From assembly GCF_002029255.1 (NCBI RefSeq), contig NZ_MZGT01000001.1:62001-126000 (forward strand): DNA of 64,000 bases. The letters are read 5' to 3'. This DNA is from Clostridium chromiireducens (lineage in GTDB: Bacteria > Bacillota > Clostridia > Clostridiales > Clostridiaceae). The position numbers and the translations under genes are program-made. Shown here piece after piece: positions 58,767 through 64,000 of this stretch (position 1 is the stretch's first letter; each line of letters opens with the position of its first letter). Below the pieces are notes generated by a model, which worked only from the letters and a program-made list of their open reading frames with translations, was not told the origin of the DNA and made no database searches.

Positions 58767-59660
58767 ATGTGCATGAATAAAATTTTAGATGAAATTATCG
58801 ACCTAATGAAAATAGCAGGCACTCGACCAATTGAAACTGGAGTACCAGGGCTAAGCATGATTAAGGGAGACATTCCAACACATCAGCTCACAGCACTCTA
58901 CAAGCCGATGATTGGTTTTACGATTCAAGGAACAAAAATTCTTTTAATTGGGGAACGTAGTACTGCCATGAGAGGGCCTTCATATTACGTGTTGCCAATA
59001 CATGTTCCTGCAACGGCGAGTGTACATCCAAGCTGTGATGGTAGTCCTTATATGTCCCTAGGCCTTGAGCTAAATCAGAATGTTCTTCAGAGTTTGCTGA
59101 GAGATCTTCCTGAAGACCTCTTACCCACTGCTTCTGAGAAGTTTGCAACTTGTGAAATAGACATCGAATTCATGGAGGCATGGTTACGGTTATTACGATT
59201 AATAAAAACTCCAAGAGATATTCCAGCGCTTGCACCGGTTTATGAACGCGAAATCCTTTATCGAGTTCTGATGGGGCCACAAGGATGGTATCTGAGGCAA
59301 CTTGGCTTGAGAGAAAGTAATTTTTCTAAGATTTCTCAGATTGTAAAATGGCTTCGCGATAACTATACGAAGTCAATTGACATCAGTGAGATCGCATTAA
59401 AGTCTGGTATGGCTATAAATACCTTTCACCGCCAGTTTAAACAGGCAACGGGTTTAAGTCCAATTCAATTTCAAAAGCAGTTAAGGCTTTTGGAGGCCAG
59501 AAATCTCATGGCATTTGAGGGCTATGCAGTGGCTAGTGCCGCATATCAAGTTGGCTATCAGAGTCCCTCACAGTTTAATCGAGAGTACTCCCGCTTCTTC
59601 GGTGCACCTCCAGCTAGAGACACTGAGAAGCTAAGACGAATCGAAAGCGCGAGGGATTAG
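58767..59660 (+). CDS. AraC-family regulator (AraC_N type)
   Basis: 297 residues. An N-terminal sensing domain (about 20-175) of the AraC_N type with PMIGFTIQGTKILLIGE, then two helix-turn-helix units (about 195-290): SIDISEIALKSGMAINTFHR and ASAAYQVGYQSPSQFNREYS. It probably regulates the divergent SDR gene, as such pairs do. Ribosome site is weak (GTGATGTG). Base composition is richer in GC than the local average, which supports transfer together with the SDR gene. Confidence 0.88.
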   Translation: MCMNKILDEIIDLMKIAGTRPIETGVPGLSMIKGDIPTHQLTALYKPMIGFTIQGTKILLIGERSTAMRGPSYYVLPIHVPATASVHPSCDGSPYMSLGLELNQNVLQSLLRDLPEDLLPTASEKFATCEIDIEFMEAWLRLLRLIKTPRDIPALAPVYEREILYRVLMGPQGWYLRQLGLRESNFSKISQIVKWLRDNYTKSIDISEIALKSGMAINTFHRQFKQATGLSPIQFQKQLRLLEARNLMAFEGYAVASAAYQVGYQSPSQFNREYSRFFGAPPARDTEKLRRIESARD

Positions 59661-59809
59661 CAATTAGTTGCTTCATTCTATTAAAGTAATTTAATCTCTA
59701 CGATTAAGTTCTCGTCGAGCATAAATTACTATTCTTCAAAAGAGGAGGACGGACAATAACTTAAGTGGCTAAAGCAAATGGTAAACATCATTAAAATCCT
59801 GAATAAGGT

Positions 59810-59845
59810 AATACCCGGAACAATATTGCTCCGGGTATTTTTTAA
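59810..59845 (+). terminator. Terminator at the end of the SDR/AraC islet
   Basis: AATACCCGGA (59810-59819) pairs with TCCGGGTATT (59830-59839), followed by TTTTT. Upstream at 59740 a strong AGAGGAGGA site is not followed by a usable start, possibly a relic of a lost gene. Confidence 0.85.
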
Positions 59846-59926
59846 TTAGGAACATATAAACCTATATGGCCATTACAGTTTCAACCCCAAAATATCACAA
59901 CGCTTGATAGCTTGGAATCTATAAAT

Positions 59927-60505
59927 TTATACTTCAGCTATTACTCTACAAGATAGACCAGAAAAGCCGCTCATGTTTATAGGGAAAGTATATACTGTGA
60001 AGGATTTATTGAGAGTTTCTTTTAATAATAAATCTAAATTAACAAGATTTTCTATAATAAAAATTCCATTTTTCGCACAATGTGAGTCAATGCGAGGATG
60101 ATCTTTAGGCTTCTTAGCTCCCGCCATATCCACACCTATAAAACTTACTTTCTTTTCAATAAGATAATTTACTAATTCATCAGATAACTCAATGTATGTT
60201 GATAAATATTCTTTTGAACCATAGCCATATTGCTTTAATATTCCTGAATGAAATAATATAAAATCATTTTCTTTTACACTGCTTAAATCTAAATCTTCTA
60301 ATTTTACCTCTCCAGTTTTGATATGGCTTATATCAAATATTTTGCCTTTTGTTATGATATTGTCTATTGAAAATTCTCCGTCCATGACATCTAGATGGGT
60401 TCCTACATGCCCAGATCTTTCGGCAACTTCATTAGTAGTTTTTAGTGAAGATAGCATCTCGTCCAATATTTCTTTTTCAATTTTAAAACTTAAATCAATT
60501 TTCAT
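59927..60505 (-). CDS. Cyclase/kynurenine formamidase-family hydrolase
   Basis: 192 residues. The metal-binding signature HxGTHxD is intact in SGHVGTHLDVMDG (about 32-44), and GVDMAGAKKPKDHPRIDSHC carries the later histidine/aspartate set. The family includes kynurenine formamidases, isatin hydrolases and polyketide cyclases; the substrate cannot be read from the sequence. GGAGG lies before the ATG. It is divergent from a MarR regulator and shares operator-like sites with it. Confidence 0.82.
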   Translation of the reverse strand: MKIDLSFKIEKEILDEMLSSLKTTNEVAERSGHVGTHLDVMDGEFSIDNIITKGKIFDISHIKTGEVKLEDLDLSSVKENDFILFHSGILKQYGYGSKEYLSTYIELSDELVNYLIEKKVSFIGVDMAGAKKPKDHPRIDSHCAKNGIFIIENLVNLDLLLKETLNKSFTVYTFPINMSGFSGLSCRVIAEV

Positions 60506-60531
60506 TTTATAACCTCCAATATAATATTTAA

Positions 60532-60645
60532 TTTCCTAGGAAACGATATTATAATATCACAATATTATTTCCTTGTAAACTATTTTTGAAAAATATATTG
60601 AATAAGCGCTTGAAATAGAATATAATATAATTGTTTCCGAAGAAA
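60532..60645. promoter_or_regulatory. Divergent promoter with three TTTCC-type operator boxes
   Basis: TTTCCTAGGAAA (60532-60543, perfect 12-base palindrome), TTTCCTTGTAAA (60569-60580) and TTTCCGAAGAAA (60634-60645). A promoter TTGAAT (60598-60603), 17 bases, TATAAT (60621-60626) reads toward marR, with the last box just downstream of the -10. The likely binder is the MarR protein encoded at 60672. Confidence 0.65.
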
Positions 60646-60671
60646 TTAATAATTAAAAGGAGATCAGAATT

Positions 60672-61160
60672 ATGAAAATAGAAAATACAAAATTTGAGAT
60701 AGATATAACAATAAATAAATTGATAGCAGCCTTTGATAATATAAATAATTCGTTAGACAGTCATGAGGAAGAAATGAAGGATTTGTTAATCAAAAATGAT
60801 CATAAAGATTTTAACAATATGAGCCTAATGCTTTCAGAAGTTCACGCGATTGAGTGTATTGGAAAAAATCAATTGACTAATTCAACATTTATAGCAAAAG
60901 AATTAAATATGACGAAAGGTGCCATATCGAAGATTACTAGTAAGTTGTTAAAGAAAAAGTTAATAAAAGGAAATCATTTGGAAAATAATAAAAAAGAAAT
61001 TTATTATACCTTGACAGCACAAGGGAAAGAAGTCTTTAAAATACATGAAATACTTCATAAAATTGAACATGAAAAGTTTGTGAAAATATTAAGCAAATAT
61101 GATAAAGAGGGCTTAAGCATTATAAATAGTTTTTTAGATGATTTAATAAGCGAACTTTAA
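60672..61160 (+). CDS. MarR-family regulator upstream of a mini chemoreceptor
   Basis: 162 residues. Winged-helix region about 55-125: [20 protein letters not shown] is the recognition part, [18 protein letters not shown] the wing. AAAGGAG lies upstream of the ATG. The next gene starts 13 bases later, so the two form an operon. The operator boxes in the divergent promoter suggest autoregulation and control of the cyclase-family gene. Confidence 0.87.
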   Translation: MKIENTKFEIDITINKLIAAFDNINNSLDSHEEEMKDLLIKNDHKDFNNMSLMLSEVHAIECIGKNQLTNSTFIAKELNMTKGAISKITSKLLKKKLIKGNHLENNKKEIYYTLTAQGKEVFKIHEILHKIEHEKFVKILSKYDKEGLSIINSFLDDLISEL

Positions 61161-61173
61161 GGAGGAGAAGAAA

Positions 61174-61710
61174 ATGCAAGAGAAAGAGAATAGAAGCATA
61201 GTCAATAATGAAGAAACACAGGTTAAAGAATGTATTGAAACTATATCAAATTTATTAAACGAAATGAAGGGGAATATAAATTTTTCAGAGGAAGTAGCAA
61301 GTAGAGGAGATGAAGTGAGTAGTTTCATCTCAACCTTTGAAGAGCTCTTAAATCATACAAAATTTATAGAAAATATTTCATCTGAAATAAATGCTGTTGC
61401 ATCTAGAACTAATTTGCTGGCACTTAATGCATCAATAGAAGCGGCAAGAGCAGGTGATGCTGGCAGAGGTTTTTCAGTAGTTGCAGATGAAGTTAAAAAG
61501 CTTTCTATTGGTACAAAGGAATTAGTTGTAAGTATGAATGATACACTGAAAAAGATATATTTTTTGACGAAGGAAGCGAATGATGAAATAGAAAAATTAA
61601 AAAATAGGTTAAATAATATTCAGCAAGCTAGAAGTAATTTTTCTAAGGTAAATAATGAGGTAGATATTATAGTTGCTAAGTTTGATGAATTGAAAAGAAT
61701 AACGAATTAA
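61174..61710 (+). CDS. Soluble mini methyl-accepting chemotaxis protein
   Basis: 178 residues with no membrane segment, no HAMP domain and no recognisable sensor. Residues about 60-125 are the receptor hairpin tip: [20 protein letters not shown] and [15 protein letters not shown]. Usual receptors have [19 protein letters not shown]; here the first positions are SR, and the two helices are much shorter than normal, with few methylation sites. GGAGGAG lies before the ATG. It is cotranscribed with marR. It may act as a cytosolic adaptor for CheA/CheW or other receptors, or be a remnant. Confidence 0.8.
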   Translation: MQEKENRSIVNNEETQVKECIETISNLLNEMKGNINFSEEVASRGDEVSSFISTFEELLNHTKFIENISSEINAVASRTNLLALNASIEAARAGDAGRGFSVVADEVKKLSIGTKELVVSMNDTLKKIYFLTKEANDEIEKLKNRLNNIQQARSNFSKVNNEVDIIVAKFDELKRITN

Positions 61711-61785
61711 GCAGTAACTTATAGAGTTGCACTAGTAGAATTTACGATATCCAAATCGGGAATTTCTTGTATATAATATCCTTTC

Positions 61786-61814
61786 TTGATTATATAAAAA
61801 AAATAAAGTATACT
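61786..61814 (+). promoter_or_regulatory. Promoter of the formate/nitrite-family transporter gene
   Basis: TTGATT (61786-61791), 17 bases, TATACT (61809-61814). Confidence 0.65.
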
Positions 61815-61823
61815 GGTTATATA

Positions 61824-61844
61824 AAATGATAATGAATATCATTT
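61824..61844. promoter_or_regulatory. Fur-like box
   Basis: AAATGATA-ATGAA-TATCATTT, a perfect eight-base dyad matching the Fur consensus GATAATGATAATCATTATC at most positions. It begins ten bases after the -10 element, where binding would block transcription. A leader hairpin CTACTC (about 61866) with GAGTAG (about 61906) follows. Confidence 0.7.
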
Positions 61845-61921
61845 ACCAAATGTGGAAAGGAGAAGCTACTCGTAAAAATATAAACTAATAAGTAACGTCT
61901 GAACTGAGTAGTAGATTTAAA

Positions 61922-62791
61922 ATGAGTACAAAGAATTATTTAACACCATTAGAAATTACTGAAGAAATAATACAAACTGGTATTAAGAAATCAAAGATGA
62001 CTATTATTAATATGCTTATACTTGGATTCCTAGCAGGTGCGTTCATTGCCTTTGCCGCTGAGGGTTCAAATATGGCATCTTTTAACCTTTTAGCAAAGGC
62101 AGAAACTTATGGATTAGGGAAGGTTTTAGCCGGTGCTGTTTTTGGAACTGGGCTCATGTTGGTTTTAATTGCAGGAGGAGAGCTCTTTACGGGTAATACA
62201 ATGATGCTTGCTGGTGTGCTAGATAAAAAAGTGAGTATAAAAGCAATGCTAAAAAACTGGTTTTATGTTTATGTCGGAAACTTTATAGGTTCTGTATTTA
62301 TAGCCTATATGATGAATAAGTCTGGTCTTTTTAACAGTGGAGATAGTATGCTTGGCGCAGTAACAATAAAAATTGCGGCATATAAAGTAGGGCTTACATT
62401 TACTCAAGGTTTATTTCTTGGAATCATGTGTAACTGGCTTGTATGTTTGGCTGTGTGGATGGCATATGGCGCTAAAGATATGACAGGAAAAATATTCGCT
62501 ATATTTTTTCCTATATGGCTTTTTATAACCTCAGGATTTGAGCATTGTGTAGCTAATATGTATTACATTCCAGCAGGTGTCCTGGCTAAAAACAGCAAGG
62601 CATTAACGGATGCGGCTCTTGTGTTAGGAGTGACACCAGAAAAACTTGAGCACTTGAACTGGGAAACATTTTTTATTAAAAACTTAATTCCTGTAACACT
62701 AGGAAACATAATTGGAGGCGGCATTTTGGTAGGGGTAGTTTACTGGTATGTATATATTAAAAGCAGTAAAAGTTTAGATAAGAGAATTTAA
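61922..62791 (+). CDS. Formate/nitrite transporter family channel
   Basis: 289 residues, the usual length, with six membrane segments. Family signatures are LIAGGELFTGNTMMLAGVL, GIMCNWLVCLAVWMAYGAKD, and GFEHCVANMYYIP, holding the central pore histidine. Members carry formate, nitrite or hydrosulfide. No pyruvate-formate lyase or nitrite reductase gene is next to it, so the ion is open; the Fur-like box may suggest a sulfide- or nitrite-linked role. The ATG has only a weak ribosome site (GTAGTAG). Confidence 0.88.
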   Translation: MSTKNYLTPLEITEEIIQTGIKKSKMTIINMLILGFLAGAFIAFAAEGSNMASFNLLAKAETYGLGKVLAGAVFGTGLMLVLIAGGELFTGNTMMLAGVLDKKVSIKAMLKNWFYVYVGNFIGSVFIAYMMNKSGLFNSGDSMLGAVTIKIAAYKVGLTFTQGLFLGIMCNWLVCLAVWMAYGAKDMTGKIFAIFFPIWLFITSGFEHCVANMYYIPAGVLAKNSKALTDAALVLGVTPEKLEHLNWETFFIKNLIPVTLGNIIGGGILVGVVYWYVYIKSSKSLDKRI

Positions 62792-62823
62792 ATGCTATTC
62801 TTAGGAATATATTTTTAAAGGTA

Positions 62824-63049
62824 TATATGTATATAGAAAAATACTTTTATATAAATATATATAACTTTTTTACTATATACATAGAAAAATATATAAATAT
62901 TTATAGGAAATATGCAGGCTTCAGAGGTATGTATAAATACTTAGAAGATAATTCTGGTCATTCAACTTTAATTACATAACAAAAATTTTTAATCACGTTT
63001 TGAGAGCACATCACAGGTACAGTTGTCATGCTGCATTGTGATGTGCCGT
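62824..63049 (+). terminator. Region after the transporter gene: AT-rich inverted repeat and terminator
   Basis: The 317-base gap holds an AT-only inverted repeat (TATGTATATAG near 62826 with CTATATACATA near 62873) and, at 63006-63046, GCACATCACA paired with TGTGATGTGC around a 21-base loop, followed by CGTTTTAATT. The second is a terminator. Confidence 0.7.
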
Positions 63050-63108
63050 TTTAATTGTTCATATAAAATCAAAACAGATTATAAAGTTTTAAAATAAAAG
63101 GTCAGCAA

Positions 63109-63438
63109 TTATTTTAAAAAGTCTTCTCTTGTTGGCGTGAATACATCTAATAATTCCGAACCTTCTTCCAAAATAATGCATCCATGAGGGACATTTGAAG
63201 GGAAAAGTAAAGAATCTCCAGCAGTTACTATAGTTTCTTCTCCATCTATTATAAATTTTAATTTACCCTTTAATACGTATGTAAATTGGTCATGTGGATG
63301 AGTGTGAGGAACAACTGAAGTAGTTGTTTTATCAAATATAACTCTTGCACCTAATAAGCTGTCTCCATTAGCTAAAATTTTTCTATTTGTGTTATCATCA
63401 GGGAATTGCATAACTGCATCTTCATTTTTTATAATCAT
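63109..63438 (-). CDS. Small cupin-domain protein
   Basis: 109 residues, a single cupin barrel. Metal-binding motif 1 is HTHPHDQFTYVLKGKLKF (histidines near 45-49, glutamine in place of glutamate), motif 2 is SLLFPSNVPHGC. Members range from sugar and amino acid enzymes to regulators; nothing here fixes the role. AAGGAGATG precedes the ATG. It converges on the terminator of the transporter gene. Confidence 0.85.
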   Translation of the reverse strand: MIIKNEDAVMQFPDDNTNRKILANGDSLLGARVIFDKTTTSVVPHTHPHDQFTYVLKGKLKFIIDGEETIVTAGDSLLFPSNVPHGCIILEEGSELLDVFTPTREDFLK

Positions 63439-63680
63439 AAAAGCATCTCCTTAATAAAGTGTTTTATAAAAATTATACAATGTTTTTCTAATATGTCATA
63501 ATATTAATTTATATTTTTAACAGTTAACAACATTAGTAATATAAGATTTGAACCTATCTTACTAGAAAGAGAATATGTTTTGAAATTCACATTATAAATA
63601 TACAAAATATATGTGAAATATACAATCAAGTTGTATATAAATTGATATAATAAGGCTAAATCGAAGATATTACTCATGGG

Positions 63681-63699
63681 TATCAAGTGAAACTTGATA
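63681..63699. promoter_or_regulatory. Perfect dyad upstream of glycogen phosphorylase
   Basis: TATCAAGT-GAA-ACTTGATA, about 55 bases before the ATG. It could be an operator or an RNA hairpin. Another inverted repeat, TTCACAT (63586) with ATGTGAA (63611), lies farther upstream in the same 314-base gap, which has no gene. Confidence 0.45.
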
Positions 63700-63752
63700 C
63701 AGATGCTAGCTATGGGATAAAAATAAATAATTTAATTGAGGTGGGAAATTAT

Positions 63753-64000
63753 ATGTTAGAAAAGAATTTAAGTGAGATCTTAAAGAAAAGGTTTAACAAG
63801 GTAATTAGTAAGGCGAGTAACGAAGAAATCTATTTAGCATTATTAGAATTAACAAAGGGAACAATCAAGAAAAAGGGAGCTAATAAGGGAAAGAGAAAGT
63901 TATATTATATTTCTGCTGAATTTTTAATAGGTAAATTAATGTCTAATAACTTAATTAACTTAGGTCTTTATGAAGAGATTAAAGAGGTTTTAGCTAAGAA
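63753..64000 (+). CDS. glgP: Glycogen/starch phosphorylase, N-terminal part (3' truncated)
   Basis: The first 82 codons; the gene runs off the window. The ATG follows GAGGTGGG. The segment [20 protein letters not shown] is the conserved N-terminal signature of alpha-glucan phosphorylases (YYLSMEFLIGR-LxNNL type). The enzyme releases glucose-1-phosphate from glycogen or maltodextrins, so it could complement MalQ encoded earlier. The active-site and PLP lysine lie outside the window. glgP and malP cannot be distinguished on this fragment. Confidence 0.85.
   Translation, partial: MLEKNLSEILKKRFNKVISKASNEEIYLALLELTKGTIKKKGANKGKRKLYYISAEFLIGKLMSNNLINLGLYEEIKEVLAK

Noticed and set aside
62820..62910. 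Tandem repeats of TATATAGAAAAATA after the transporter gene
   Set aside because: Only two loose copies in extremely AT-rich DNA; the inverted repeat is noted but no array is supported.
63504..63686. Minus-strand frame of 60 codons between cupin and glgP
   Set aside because: Low-complexity hydrophobic and Tyr-rich translation of AT-rich DNA with no start signal; it runs toward the promoter dyad of glgP.

Overview
The window looks like chromosomal DNA of a low-GC, monoderm, butyrate- and solvent-forming Clostridium, close to C. beijerinckii. The assignment rests on strongly AT-rich DNA, AGGAGG-type ribosome sites, the ptb-buk butyrate pair, a bifunctional aldehyde/alcohol dehydrogenase (AdhE), a SleB-type cell-wall hydrolase, c-di-AMP genes of the cdaA-cdaR type, and clostridial RNA regulators (T-box, S-box, glmS ribozyme). 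No rRNA, tRNA, CRISPR array, transposase or prophage was seen. Most of the window is ordinary housekeeping and metabolic sequence. The unusual material is mainly in the regulatory DNA.

Layout. 1-4.5 kb: the end of a TPR-like gene, isoaspartyl dipeptidase, a secreted cell-wall hydrolase (minus strand), and cdaA-cdaR. 4.6-8.6 kb: a flavoprotein and ptb-buk. 8.9-11.9 kb: a folate operon (HD protein, folP, folB-folK fusion) and an AIM24 protein. 12-14.5 kb (minus): an AlgI-type O-acyltransferase with an SGNH-like partner. 14.7-18.1 kb: a TrpR-like regulator, glmM, a GDSL hydrolase and a hypothetical gene. 18.4-26.8 kb: a T-box-like leader and the branched-chain operon ilvN-cimA-leuC-leuD-leuB-ilvB-ilvC, in which citramalate synthase feeds isoleucine synthesis. 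27-34 kb: a maltodextrin-type ABC importer without an ATPase gene, malQ and a LacI-type regulator, with repeated CGCAAACGCTTGC operators. 34.4-41 kb: a chemoreceptor, a CapA-like protein and a MacA/MacB-like three-gene exporter.

41.2-43.9 kb: an S-box (SAM) riboswitch with two trans-sulfuration enzymes. 43.9-46 kb: a MarR regulator divergent from a TolC-like protein. 46.3-55.2 kb: a mannitol region (mtlA, then mtlR-mtlF-mtlD) interrupted by adhE. mtlA and mtlR carry nearly the same duplicated promoter. adhE is followed in frame by a second, diverged copy of its own C-terminus, cut off by a stop codon. 55.3-57.6 kb: glmS with a glmS ribozyme whose P1 loop carries a roughly 110-nt insertion. 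57.8-59.8 kb: an SDR/AraC pair with higher GC, probably acquired. 59.9-62.8 kb: a cyclase-family protein divergent from a MarR regulator plus a mini chemoreceptor, then a formate/nitrite-family channel behind a Fur-like box. 63-64 kb: a cupin and the start of glycogen phosphorylase.

Together these genes cover sugar entry (maltodextrin, mannitol), NADH disposal and butyrate formation, amino-acid and folate supply, and cell-wall precursor supply (glmM, glmS, with c-di-AMP as second messenger). The best candidates for new biology are the insertion-bearing glmS ribozyme, the decaying adhE tail duplication, the duplicated mtl promoter, a family of imperfect palindromic intergenic repeats sharing GGAGA-AATT arms, and the MarR/mini-receptor/cyclase group with its TTTCC-GAAA operators.
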